Part shown: one piece after another, positions 9,199 through 17,025 of the stretch | How the letters are laid out: every line of letters begins with the position of its first letter | How positions within the stretch are numbered: the stretch's first letter is position 1 | Source of the DNA: Scytonema hofmannii PCC 7110 | Lineage (GTDB): Bacteria; Cyanobacteriota; Cyanobacteriia; Cyanobacteriales; Nostocaceae | Direction: 5' to 3' | NCBI RefSeq assembly: GCF_000346485.2 | Contig: NZ_KQ976354.1 | Coordinates: forward strand, 8,040,221-8,104,220 | Length of the DNA: 64,000 nt | Translations under genes and position numbers: made by a program | Notes under the pieces: generated by a model | The model's input: the letters and a program-made list of their open reading frames with translations, nothing else | Told to the model about the DNA's origin: nothing | Databases searched by the model: none

Positions 9199-9468
9199 CT
9201 AGTCTTCCATAACTGTACCAGTAATTTCATCCATTTTTGAATGTCTGTATATGCTTCTTACAGTCACCTCCTGGGGTTGAAATTGGAATTGTCCTGGTTT
9301 AAATCCCCGATCGCATAATTTCCCATTTTCTTTTCTAGAAAAACCTCCAATAATTTGACCTTGTATTGTACAAATTTTCCAGCCATCATTGTATTTATTC
9401 GCTTTGAACTTGAGGGGAGATCCTTCAGTAAGTTTTGGTAAGAGTTGCGATCGCGCTGTTGTTGACAA
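9199..9468 (-). CDS. Hypothetical protein; perhaps the C-terminal remnant of a longer one
   Basis: An 89-residue frame opening at a TTG; the frame stays open another 24 codons upstream (reading SIPQNCWLRFLSTTARSQLL) without any ATG before a stop. The body has a beta-rich, basic composition (FKANKYNDGWKICTIQGQII, GFKPGQFQFQPQEVTVRSIY) such as small SH3- or OB-like domains show, but no family is recognised. The lack of a good start suggests a decayed or truncated gene. Confidence 0.4.
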   Translation of the reverse strand: MSTTARSQLLPKLTEGSPLKFKANKYNDGWKICTIQGQIIGGFSRKENGKLCDRGFKPGQFQFQPQEVTVRSIYRHSKMDEITGTVMED

Positions 9469-9500
9469 AAATCTCAGCCAACAGTTTTGAGGTATTGAAC

Positions 9501-9606
9501 TATAGGAATCCTACTTGAATCTTGCTCAGTATACTTATAAGGAAAGCTTTGTACGTCAAGCTTCTAGGCAGCTTAGTTGTTCAAAAATCAAATAGGATGT
9601 CCTATA
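9501..9606. repeat. MITE family A, copy 1
   Basis: A 106-bp element starts TATAGGAATCCTACTTGAAT and ends with the reverse complement of a related terminus (GTTCAAAAATCAAATAGGA...CCTATA). The same termini bound elements at 17774, 33499 and 46666. It carries no gene. Confidence 0.65.
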
Positions 9607-9661
9607 TAATTACTTTAAGTAGGACTTGATTGTTAATTTAAGGTTCCGTAAAAGATGTTTA

Positions 9662-10090
9662 TTAGAGGAAATTGGACGCAAGCCGTTCGATTTCCATCAA
9701 ATCATGATTGAGATTATTTATGACCTTGATTAACTGCTCGATCTGATTTTTCAGGCTATTAGCAGTTTGTTGATAAATATACTTACGATTCAACGCCGAG
9801 CGTGCCAAATCCAAACATTCTTTTTTCATAGCTAGCACAGCGACTCGATACCATGCTTGGATTTCATTTTCAGCTTGCTTGTACTGTAATTCTAATTGCT
9901 TAACGTTTACTGTAGTGCTATCAATACTTTGCTGTATGCTGCATTTTATTTTGTTCAAAGTGTCGGGGTTGTCTAGAAATCTTGACAAACCGTAAACCCC
10001 AAGTCCAACCACTGCGCCCGCAGACACGACATGAGCCATGCCTATACTGAAACCCGTTCCAGCTAAAACTAATCCATTCAGATATCTCAA
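9662..10090 (-). CDS. PspA/IM30-like coiled-coil protein with hydrophobic N-terminus, probably incomplete
   Basis: 142 residues. After a Gly/Ala-rich hydrophobic segment (about residues 5-35) comes a PspA-type helical core: AENEIQAWYRVAVLAMKK, then LARSALNRKYIYQQTANSLK and NQIEQLIKVINNL. This follows the PspA pattern A-E-x(4)-W-x-R-A...DLAREAL..R..Y...A..L. PspA/Vipp1 proteins bind and remodel membranes. Classic PspA is about 220 residues and lacks this N-terminus, so the gene has either replaced its helix 1 with a membrane anchor or is a 5' chimera; the start overlaps another fragment on the opposite strand. Ends at a normal stop. Confidence 0.55.
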   Translation of the reverse strand: MRYLNGLVLAGTGFSIGMAHVVSAGAVVGLGVYGLSRFLDNPDTLNKIKCSIQQSIDSTTVNVKQLELQYKQAENEIQAWYRVAVLAMKKECLDLARSALNRKYIYQQTANSLKNQIEQLIKVINNLNHDLMEIERLASNFL

Positions 10091-10320
10091 TCACAAATCT
10101 GGGGCGCTTAGAGATACCAGTTCATCGAGGTTCGTTTGAATTAGAAAAGCTTTATTTCACAGTCACGGGATTAAGGCATGAACCAATAATTGTGGCAATT
10201 GCAACAATAGCGGGTAAAATGTGCGTGACATTTCGATATCTGGAGTCGCTAATATCCTGTGGGAGCGCACAAAGAATCAATGCTGGAGCAGTGGCGCGAT
10301 TACGTCAGGCAATGGAATAA
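10087..10320 (+). pseudogene. Condensation/acyltransferase-like C-terminal fragment
   Basis: An open plus-strand stretch without a start reads SITNLGRLEIPVHRGSFELE, then GLRHEPIIVAIATIAGKMCV, TFRYLESLI and AVARLRQAME-stop. The order (SNxGR-type strand, a core strand ending in G-K, YLE.LIS, then a terminal helix) is what the end of NRPS-condensation or PapA-like acyltransferases looks like. The match is by pattern only. Its 5' boundary falls at the start of the PspA-like gene on the other strand. Confidence 0.35.
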
Positions 10321-10489
10321 CCATGCCCCCTTACCAGAGCGACTTATTAGTACTCACATTATAGCAACTCTAGCCAAGCGCCCTTATCGAGTGAATCAAC
10401 CAAATAAAGCTTTTGAGCGCTTACTTGCCTCCAGAGGAAAAACTATCCAAGATTTACCGGATTCGTTTCGACCGCAAAAAACATCATGA
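10280..10489 (+). CDS. Hypothetical protein
   Basis: A 69-residue frame from an ATG at 10280 (a GTG at 10259 is also possible; a stop lies directly before it). Basic and helical (MLEQWRDYVRQW, TLAKRPYRVNQPNKAFERLL), with a polar tail. Not recognised. Its first 13 codons overlap the preceding fragment in another frame, so part of it may be a junction artefact; the conserved-looking portion starts near 10370. Confidence 0.3.
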   Translation: MLEQWRDYVRQWNNHAPLPERLISTHIIATLAKRPYRVNQPNKAFERLLASRGKTIQDLPDSFRPQKTS

Positions 10490-10779
10490 GAATAGTTAAG
10501 AAGCTCCCACCTTGTTGCATCATCGGTAGAACTTCAGTTGAATTTTCAGCCCACAAAACAAGCTTTACGCTCTGAGAGCCTAATCCTTTACAAAGCTCGA
10601 TCAATAAAAAGACAGGAAGTACGAGAAGAGCGATCGGCCTGATGGCATTCCATTTCTTACAACCCTATTATTAGCGACTCTTATGGATACTATTGATTTT
10701 TCTACGTCAATCACTCTTGATATTTTGTAACAATATCGTTATATTTATTTACATAAGTTAATAAATAAGGAAACGGGCT

Positions 10780-10950
10780 ATGTACACTACTGTTAATGAA
10801 GACGGCGTCCTCAACAACTACCCAACTGAGACAAAAATGCAGTTTGCTGAATACCCTGCAATTTGGGAACAACGTCAATATGTTATCCAAGGCGTATTTG
10901 CGACATTATTGGTCACTACTCTAGTTCTGGTAGCTTTTGCGGCTGGTTAA
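10780..10950 (+). CDS. psb34: ssl1498-family light-harvesting-like protein (Psb34 type)
   Basis: A 56-residue protein starting MYTTVNEDGVLNNYPTETKM and ending with one transmembrane helix (YVIQGVFATLLVTTLVLVAF). The N-terminal NEDGxLNNYPxExKMYxAEYPS pattern is typical of the cyanobacterial ssl1498 family. Its Thermosynechococcus/Synechocystis members (Psb34) bind a photosystem II assembly intermediate near CP47 and compete with high-light-inducible proteins. An AAGGAAA site precedes the ATG at good spacing. It is the one clearly intact gene in the fragment-rich stretch and is monocistronic, followed by a terminator hairpin. Confidence 0.85.
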   Translation: MYTTVNEDGVLNNYPTETKMQFAEYPAIWEQRQYVIQGVFATLLVTTLVLVAFAAG

Positions 10951-11003
10951 GATTTGTGGATTTCGCTTCAAACTTTAATCAACATTTGGGGTTTTTATTT
11001 TCT

Positions 11004-11028
11004 CCCTGGCTTGATAGCCGGGGTTTTT
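11004..11028 (+). terminator. Rho-independent terminator of the Psb34-type gene
   Basis: Stem CCCTGGCT / AGCCGGGG (one G-T wobble) with a TGAT loop, followed directly by TTTTT. It lies 53 bp after the stop. Confidence 0.8.
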
Positions 11029-11520
11029 CCATTGAAGCCAAAGGCAACTACCCCTGGCGATCGCTCTTCTGACGTTTAAACACCCAAGCCATTGTTCCTT
11101 TGTTGTGGCAGATAGTACTAGCGGGCGCGGAAATAAGGCAACCATTAGTAACAGACAACAAGCTTTTATTGTCAGCTTTTGCGCCTTCAGCATAACTGCC
11201 TCCGTACTTCTGCCTTCACGTACTAGATTTTTCGTAAGAGATGCTGAGTGCGATACGGCTTGCAGCCGTTAAGCTTCGCTTATCGCTACACTTTAGGTCA
11301 CTTGAACAAGAAGGCAATAGGGAAAAAGGAGGAATATTTAGGACGCGCGATAAGCCCTTGGCTTAACGGAGTACAGCCGGCTCTCGCTCATAGTGGTTGC
11401 TTCACAATCATCGCCTCCGCAATTGCTTTGCTTGTTAGCGTATTCTAGTTAACAAAGGAAAAATTATGTGAAACTAGACTTGTAGGTAAAATTATCTCAA
11501 GTCATAGGAGTCCTTAGCGA
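11029..11520. other. Gene-free stretch
   Basis: About 490 bp holding only short open frames with no protein-like composition, plus copies of common dispersed motifs (TTCTGCCTCCGTACTTCTGCC; GCGATAAGC-type words). The open frame at 11248-11448 begins in low-complexity dispersed sequence and is not believed. Nothing recognised. Confidence 0.5.
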
Positions 11521-11988
11521 ATGATTCATCACATTTCTATCCCTGCTAAGAATCCATATCATGTTGCTTCGGTATTGGCTGAACTGTTCAATGGGTATTC
11601 TGCTCCTTTCCCATCTCATCCAGACAGCTATGTGGCATTTGCCGTTGATGAGTATGGGACTCTCATTGAAGTGTATCCTCTTGGAACTGAGATGATGCCA
11701 GGAAAAGGCGATGAACCGATACAATACCAAAACCAAAATCTCTCAAACCCATTGATTGCGACTCACGCTGCTATCTCAATACCCCTTAACCAGTCGCAAA
11801 TCGAGTCTATTGCTAAGCGTGAAGAGTGGCGGTGCTTGAGGTGTAATCGCGGTTACTTCGAGATAATTGAGTTTTGGGTTGAAAATGCCGTGTTGCTCGA
11901 ACTAGCACCTCCGGAGTTAGCACAACAATACATTACCGCTTTAGCACCAGAGAAATTAGCCGCATATTTTGCTCAAAGAAATTCTTAG
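11521..11988 (+). CDS. Conserved hypothetical protein, VOC/glyoxalase-like N-terminus
   Basis: A 155-residue soluble protein. It starts MIHHISIPAKNPYHVASVLA and has DSYVAFAVDEYGTLIEVYP, a layout like the first beta-alpha-beta unit of a vicinal-oxygen-chelate domain. A second unit follows (ATHAAISIPL... then GYFEIIEFWVENAVLLELAP). The early His and the Glu in the IEVYP and LLELAP strands could be metal ligands, but family membership is by pattern only. It stands alone, between gene-free DNA and minus-strand plasmid-like small genes. Function unknown. Confidence 0.65.
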   Translation: MIHHISIPAKNPYHVASVLAELFNGYSAPFPSHPDSYVAFAVDEYGTLIEVYPLGTEMMPGKGDEPIQYQNQNLSNPLIATHAAISIPLNQSQIESIAKREEWRCLRCNRGYFEIIEFWVENAVLLELAPPELAQQYITALAPEKLAAYFAQRNS

Positions 11989-12058
11989 TTAGTTATCATT
12001 CAAAAGGTTTCAATTATCGGTTTGAATTGTGAGTTATTTGATACCCGATCGCATCGCC

Positions 12059-12361
12059 TCACAACTCCCAATCCAGTGTAAAACTCTCCTCACCATCAAC
12101 GGATTCAAATTGGGGGTCATGTGGGGTATTAATTGGCTGATCCATAGTAGACTTATTTTGTTCTCTGGGGGTTGATTGGGGGTTAACTACTACAGAATGT
12201 ACTGGTAACACACCCTGCTTAAACGCAAAGTAGCAATCCACAATAAAGTAAAGCGTTTCAAGGTAACTTTTACCCAATCGTTGCGATTCTGCAAAGATGC
12301 GCTCGCGGTAACTATCTTTGATTCTAACTTTTTCCGGAGTTTTGTCTTGCTGAGAAACCAT
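12059..12361 (-). CDS. Hypothetical protein, ribbon-helix-helix-like N-terminus
   Basis: 100 residues. The N-terminal half (KVRIKDSYRERIFAESQRLG, then YLETLYFIVDCYFAF) could form a strand followed by two helices, as in CopG/MetJ-like DNA-binding proteins. The C-terminal half is disordered and Gln/Asn/Pro-rich. Such proteins often sit on plasmids or integrative elements. No partner toxin is adjacent. Unassigned. Confidence 0.45.
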   Translation of the reverse strand: MVSQQDKTPEKVRIKDSYRERIFAESQRLGKSYLETLYFIVDCYFAFKQGVLPVHSVVVNPQSTPREQNKSTMDQPINTPHDPQFESVDGEESFTLDWEL

Positions 12362-12583
12362 ACTAAAATAATTCGTAATTCCTAAACTTCGTTAGTAGAG
12401 GAAGAGGTAACAATGGTTTTAGCCATTTGTAAGAGTCCATAAGAATTAGCCTCTACTGGGTTACTTAAAAGCAGGGGCTGTCTTACCGTATGAGCCGATG
12501 GCACAGAGGATTTTTTTGTATAAAATCTTACATTGCTTCCTTCTGCCCTCTGCCTTTCTGCGGTAATTTCCGCTCTTCTTGGC

Positions 12584-12865
12584 TTACGTCCACCTCAACA
12601 TAATTGCTTCTCGGTCGAGTCCTGAATTCTTTTCTCCACGTTCAAAGTGCATTTTGTCCCACACTAAATAAATTTCTTCCCATTCAGCATCAGTCGGTGG
12701 CTGGTCTTTGGTAGTCAGTTCAAGAAACCGAGTTAGATGACGATAACGAGGCTTATCCTTAAACAAAGCGATTAAATTCCGATCCAAAACTGGGTCGAAT
12801 CCTTTAGCTAGACAAGCAACATACTCGGTATCAAGCATACCAAGGTCTTGAATTTGGTCGTCCAT
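12584..12865 (-). CDS. Hypothetical protein
   Basis: 93 residues, acidic, starting MDDQIQDLGMLDTEYVACLA; contains RYRHLTRFLELTTKDQPPTD and ends EAIMLRWT. No membrane segment and no recognised motif. A normal ATG start and plausible codon use support a real gene. It lies in the run of small minus-strand genes 12.0-13.2 kb that may derive from one inserted element. Confidence 0.45.
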   Translation of the reverse strand: MDDQIQDLGMLDTEYVACLAKGFDPVLDRNLIALFKDKPRYRHLTRFLELTTKDQPPTDAEWEEIYLVWDKMHFERGEKNSGLDREAIMLRWT

Positions 12866-12939
12866 AATTATTTAGAGAATGCAGTATATTAACTTTACAT
12901 TATCGTCATGACTTCATGACAGCTTATCAATCTCTGCCT

Positions 12940-13209
12940 TCATGACAGCTTATCAATCTCCGCTAACTTTTCTACAAGGAGACTCCGCAACTCTTGCAGT
13001 TGTTCTTCACTGACATCAGCCAGGGATTCAGTTGAAAGTTCTCGTACTTTTTGAATGACTGTCTTAACCTTATTTGATTCCGTCTTCTCCTGCTTGAAAT
13101 ACTTAGCCTTGATTTGTTTAATCAGTTTGCGGGTTTCCGGTACTGTTAAATTTTCTTTTAGCACCCGTTCTGTTGCTTTGACGCGTTCCTTGTTTGCTTG
13201 CAATACCAC
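12940..13209 (-). CDS. Hypothetical protein, ParB-C-terminus-like, 5' end probably lost
   Basis: 89 residues, very Lys/Glu-rich and helical. VKATERVLKENLTVPETRKL then IKQIKAKY resembles the helix of chromosome/plasmid partition ParB proteins that follows their DNA-binding core (I..NLSVRETE.LVK). The only start is a GTG at 13209. Directly upstream the sequence becomes an unrelated plus-strand fragment (YADRLASRLQAEELETVEQL), so the gene may be the tail of a ParB-like protein cut at the junction. Confidence 0.4.
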   Translation of the reverse strand: MVLQANKERVKATERVLKENLTVPETRKLIKQIKAKYFKQEKTESNKVKTVIQKVRELSTESLADVSEEQLQELRSLLVEKLAEIDKLS

Positions 13210-13331
13210 TCGACCAAGTTATGCTGACCGTTTGGCTAGTCGTTTACAAGCAGAAGAACTTGAGACTGTAGAGCAACTCTTTATCCAACACTTACTCAAC
13301 CAAACAGTCACCTGGGAAAGTACCATTAAGC

Positions 13332-13538
13332 GTGCATCTAGTACTATGGACACTTTATCCAATTGTATGGATTCTCAGTCCAGAAGGCTTCAGCGCTTTT
13401 GGTCAAGGTTTAGAGACAATGTTTTACACGCTATTAGATATTGCCTCTAAAGTTGGTTTTGGTTTTCTGTCTTTAAACACTCTGCATACTTTAGAACAGG
13501 CAAGAGAACCAGCAAAAGAATCACAACTGTCATACTAA
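13332..13538 (+). pseudogene. Microbial rhodopsin, C-terminal fragment (helices F-G)
   Basis: The frame reads LVLWTLYPIVWILSPEG followed by ETMFYTLLDIASKVGFGF. These are helix F (compare bacteriorhodopsin VLWSAYPVVWLIGSEG) and helix G, with the Asp and the retinal-binding Lys spaced as in LDVSAKVGFG. A short hydrophilic tail ends at a normal stop. Helices A-E, the proton donor/acceptor region and any start codon are absent; 20 bp upstream the frame has lost similarity. This is the remnant of a retinal-based ion pump or sensor, not a working gene. Confidence 0.8.
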
Positions 13539-13597
13539 ACTATGAATTAATATCTACAATTACCAATTTCACTCCTGCATAAGTCAATTGAACGCAC

Positions 13598-13629
13598 CCC
13601 CAACCAAATAAGAGCGATTATGGTTGGGG
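13598..13629. repeat. Hairpin at the IS200/IS605-type element end
   Basis: CCCCAACCA (13598) and TGGTTGGGG (13621) form a perfect 9-bp stem about 75 bp beyond the end of the decayed TnpB frame. IS200/IS605 elements carry subterminal hairpins and a guide RNA at this position, so this may mark the right end of the element. Confidence 0.5.
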
Positions 13630-13702
13630 ATTCTTACGCTATGAAGACAAGCTCCACAACGTCAAGAGCGTTATCGGCGTCCGCGATTTATTCGTTGAAT
13701 TT

Positions 13703-14519
13703 CTATCTACGAATACAAAGCGAGAAGGTACTATCACCTATTAATAAATAATACCAATATCTGGCGGCAATGTTATATGAGGCTGAAAGGTCTGCATTGT
13801 AAAATTTGCCATTAGAGAACTTAGCAATAGAATAATTGGTTTTATTGCGCTTGACTTTCCCACTGCCATCATAAGCATAAGCCGAAGTGTATTCTAGGAT
13901 TGACAGCTTTCACAATCCCTCCCAACTCTGACCATCTCTGGGTTAATGTCTCCACTATTTTCCGGTGACACCACAGATGGAATTTTTGTTTAGTTAAGGA
14001 TTTTTTGCGGCCTGCCTTAGCTTTCCAACCCTCAAGGTTTTCGATAACAATCACCTGAACACCGTGCAAATTGGCAAATTCTAAAATCCTCTGACTAACC
14101 TTCCTCGCTATCTCTAAATTAATGTTTGAAGATTTGCGATACATCCCCTGACAAAAACCTTTGGGGAGTTTTTTATCTTGACCAATTCTTGCAGCTGTCT
14201 GTTTAGCTTTGTGAGCTATCATCATACGTCGTTGGTTGCGTCGGTCTATGTCTCTAGCTGGATTGATAAACCCTCTCGCTTTTACAGTACCATCACGACC
14301 AACGATTGAACAAGTGGCGGCATTATTTATACCTAAATCCACACCACAAACGTCATCCGAGTCCTCCTTATTCACTTTGACAATTTTGACAGGCATCGAT
14401 AACTGACAAGTCTTTTTGTTCGCTACTTTGTGAAGTGGAGCCGAAATTTCTCTGCTGCATATTGACTTGCCGAAATCGTCTGTTTCCAACCATAATCTGT
14501 CTTTCGACAGAGCGATTTG
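13703..14519 (-). pseudogene. tnpB: TnpB (IS200/IS605 OrfB) C-terminal part, frameshifted
   Basis: RNA-guided nuclease of IS200/IS605 elements. The frame begins without a start at the junction with the SRPBCC gene (LSAQIALSKDRLWLETDDFG), then carries RuvC-I VCGVDLGINNAAT and RuvC-II VIVIENLEGWK. After AVNPR (near 13890) it shifts frame; the next frame continues AYAYDGSGKVKR and the RuvC-III-like NADLSASYNIAARY. The zinc-finger Cys pairs usual before RuvC-III are not seen. With the N-terminal half missing and a frameshift, it is not functional. Confidence 0.8.
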
Positions 14520-14524
14520 CGCGC

Positions 14525-15005
14525 TTAGTTGTCTGATTCTAAAAGCTTGCCGAGGGCTTCAACTGACTGACGCCAGCCGCTTTCCATTCCGCTTGCGACC
14601 ATGCCGTCACGGTCTTCTTGGCTCATCGCGGTGCTATGTGTATGAATCTCAGTCGTATGTTCGTCAATTGCTACAAACTCGGCTTTTTCCAGCATGACAT
14701 GTCCGCGTTCCGGCATACCCAAGAATTCAAACGTCTGCACGATTCGTCTATTTTTAGCGACTTCATGAAAACAGCCAGTAAACTCATACTCATTGCCGTC
14801 TTCTGATTGCTCAGCAATGTGCCAGTTCCCACCGTCTCTACAATCAAAGTGATACACTTTCATCGGATTACCGCGACACCACCAGATCGCAAAGAGATCC
14901 TATGATGGTATACGCTTCAAATACCTTTTCTAACGGAGCGTTGATTGTGACGATGCCCAGGATATTTTGTGAATTTTCTGGGACTGTTACTTTTAGATGT
15001 GCCAT
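14525..15005 (-). pseudogene. SRPBCC / AHSA1-type protein, one frameshift
   Basis: The gene starts at an ATG at 15005 (MAHLKVTVPENSQNILGIVT, INAPLEKVFEAYT), shifts frame near 14900, and resumes IWWCRGNPMKVYHFDCRDGG through GHVMLEKAEF and GMESGWRQSVEALGKLLESD to a normal stop. This is the whole START/Bet v1-like fold of the activator-of-Hsp90-like family, which binds hydrophobic ligands. It lies 20 bp behind an ArsR regulator, the classic ArsR-AHSA1 operon. A single indel separates it from an intact 160-residue protein. Confidence 0.8.
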
Positions 15006-15025
15006 ACTGTTAGGCTCCTATTGTG

Positions 15026-15349
15026 TTACCGATCTTCTAGTAATTTTTCCAACGCATCAAAACGGGCACTCCAGATCTTTTCATACTCGCTGAGATGGGC
15101 TGCGGCTACTTTGATAGTGTCTGATGTAACATGAATAACTTTCTCCTTGCCACTTCGACGCTTGGTAATGAGTCCTGCTTTCTCCAGCACACTGATATGC
15201 TTCGCAATAGCTGCCAAAGACATATCATATGGTTTTGCTAATTCGCTGATGGTGTATTCTTCTCTCGATACACGCTTAAGGATGTCTCGCCGTGTAGCAT
15301 CGGCGAGAGCACCAAAAATCCTATCAAGAGCCACATTTGATTCAACCAT
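15026..15349 (-). CDS. ArsR-family transcriptional regulator
   Basis: 107 residues from the ATG at 15349 (the alternative start at 15376 adds a non-conserved leader). ALDRIFGALADATRRDILKR, then YTISELAKPYDMSLAAIAKH, ISVLEKAGLI and RRSGKEKVIHV form the standard winged-helix. No metal-binding Cys motif (ELCVCDL type) is present, so this is the non-metal ArsR/SdpR-like branch usually paired with AHSA1 proteins. It forms an operon with the frameshifted SRPBCC gene. Probable autoregulation through the palindrome over its start codon. Confidence 0.85.
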   Translation of the reverse strand: MVESNVALDRIFGALADATRRDILKRVSREEYTISELAKPYDMSLAAIAKHISVLEKAGLITKRRSGKEKVIHVTSDTIKVAAAHLSEYEKIWSARFDALEKLLEDR

Positions 15350-15359
15350 ATGGTTGAAT
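15340..15359 (-). promoter_or_regulatory. Perfect 20-bp palindrome at the arsR start codon (candidate operator)
   Basis: ATTCAACCATATGGTTGAAT equals its own reverse complement and contains the ATG of the ArsR gene at its centre. Size and symmetry fit a dimeric ArsR-type repressor site, so autoregulation is the simple reading. Confidence 0.7.
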
Positions 15360-16164
15360 GATAGGCGAGGATACATACTGTGTCAAGTATTCTGAGCATC
15401 TGATGTCTGATATTGGATATGACTGGTTCGCCAAGACCGTGATTTTGTGCTGTCTTTCACCAATGCGATCGCTCAATTTGCGCTTCATACATCAAACCAG
15501 TGCAATTGCAAGGGACGCAAGCTGTCAGCGTGATCGCGAAGCGCAAGCTGTACCCAGCTTATCGCCAATCCATGCCGGGAGTCTAAGCGTGAGAGTGCAT
15601 AACCAGACTTGACTCAAACCTATAGAATATTAAACATTGGCGTAACCTCAGTATCCAGAAATTGATGAATGGTCGCACTGCCACTGCCCGCAAAATTCTA
15701 ATTCTCACCACCATTCCAGACGGTTTGCGTAAGGTTTTGATGCATATAGTTCAGTAGATGCATCTTTTAACAAGCTTCAGACAAGCGTTTTGGTTTTAGC
15801 GTACAAAAAGAAATTTATATAAAAACTGGAAACAAACTGGATATAAGTCCAAAAGACTGGAGTGACAAAGATTTTGAGAATTATATTCAGTTTGCTAAAG
15901 CAGTTGGATGGTATGATGATGAGGTGTCAGAACCCCGGTAACTCCTGCGAAACCGGGGTTCTAATTTCCGCTATCCCTTGTAGTATTGGATAGCAATTGC
16001 ATCTTCTATATCCAACAAACTTGCGGATTTACATTAATTTTTAGATCTATAATCGGGATAGACCTATCCGTAAATTACGGTAAAACTCATATTTGAGGAC
16101 AAAACTTTCTCAGTAAATTTCCGGGTTACTTTGATGGATAGGTAATCTTCTTATCGGTAAGAAA
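15360..16164. other. Gene-poor stretch with two tiny remnants and a hairpin
   Basis: About 800 bp. 15665-15757 (+) encodes 30 residues with RKILILTTIPDGLRKV, resembling the first strand of CHAT/TIR-like effector proteins (KILIL..NP....LR). 15771-15941 (+) is open without a start and reads KTGNKLDISPKDWSDKDFEN, IQFAKAVGWYDDE; not recognised. 15929-15962 is an 11-bp hairpin. The last 100 bp before the secreted-protein gene probably hold its promoter; repeated CCTATCCG/GATAGGTA-like words occur there but no clear box. Confidence 0.4.
15929..15962. repeat. Hairpin repeat AGAACCCCGGT
   Basis: AGAACCCCGGT and its exact complement ACCGGGGTTCT flank a 12-base loop. A closely related hairpin (AGAAACCCGGTATCT) sits in the MITE at 33541, so this is likely a dispersed repeat rather than a terminator. 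Confidence 0.6.
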
Positions 16165-16824
16165 ATGCACTGCAAGCGCAAAAATCCTAATATTTTGAGT
16201 GTGGCTAGACTTGCGATCGCGGGATTAGGTCTAGCATTTGTAGCTTTAGCAACCACAACCATCATTTCTCCTGGGTTAGTAGCGGCTAAAGAAGATAACC
16301 GACTTGCAAAAGCATCTACAGAACTACCAATTGTAAAATCGGCAGCCCTAGGTATAGATATGGATGTACCTTGGTCAAAACCGGTTAAGATTGAAGATCC
16401 CTTTGAAGGGAATTACGTCGGTATATTTGACCACCACTCCTTCTATAAAACTTTTCTAAATGTTAACTCTAAGTTTGAGGTGATTAGTCTCTGGAGGCAA
16501 AACTCTGTTCGCATTCTTTTATCCTACCGCGAACGCGATTGCTTTTCCGGGTATGGCTTATCCCCTTACAGCAAGATATCAGGAACGGGATGTTTGGGAG
16601 CTAAAAATACCCTGAAGGTAACAAACCTTTATGTCAAACTCGGAGAGAAGGTGTTTCGCCTTGAGGGTAACAACAGTACTTTTGATGTAAGTCATGAGTT
16701 AGCAACAGCCCTCAAAAACTCACCGGCTGAGAATGTCGATATTAGGCTTGTCGCTGAAAGTGGAGAAGCAGTAGATAGTGAAATTGGCAAAAGAACCGTT
16801 GAAGCGTGGAAAAATATTTTTTAA
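16165..16824 (+). CDS. Exported hypothetical protein
   Basis: 219 residues. A basic N-terminus (MHCKRKNPN) is followed by a hydrophobic core (LAIAGLGLAFVALATTTII) and a plausible signal-peptidase site near LVAAKEDN. The mature part is beta-rich with FEGNYVGIFDHHSFYKTFLN, YRERDCFSGYGLSPYS and GTGCLGAKN; two Cys could form a disulfide. No domain recognised. Monocistronic; the following 200 bp include nothing conserved before ycf23. Confidence 0.65.
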   Translation: MHCKRKNPNILSVARLAIAGLGLAFVALATTTIISPGLVAAKEDNRLAKASTELPIVKSAALGIDMDVPWSKPVKIEDPFEGNYVGIFDHHSFYKTFLNVNSKFEVISLWRQNSVRILLSYRERDCFSGYGLSPYSKISGTGCLGAKNTLKVTNLYVKLGEKVFRLEGNNSTFDVSHELATALKNSPAENVDIRLVAESGEAVDSEIGKRTVEAWKNIF

Positions 16825-17025
16825 CATTTATTATTTTGTCTTCAACAATAAATTCAGGGGCTTTAACCATGTGACTAAGTATATGCAAATACATTTGTAT
16901 AAATTGAGACAAAATCTCTGCTTTTTGCCCTCTGCCTATCTTCGGTAATTTTTGCTTCTTCTCAATCCTGACTCTCAAGGTAACGGTACAATAATCCTAA
17001 TTTTCAAAGCCCTAAAAACCAAACT

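Noticed and set aside
13055-13450. 131-codon plus-strand frame overlapping the ParB-like fragment
   Set aside because: Its first part is antisense to the minus-strand gene and its last part is an out-of-frame reading of the rhodopsin remnant. Only YADRLASRLQAEELETVEQL in the middle looks natural, and that is too short to assign.
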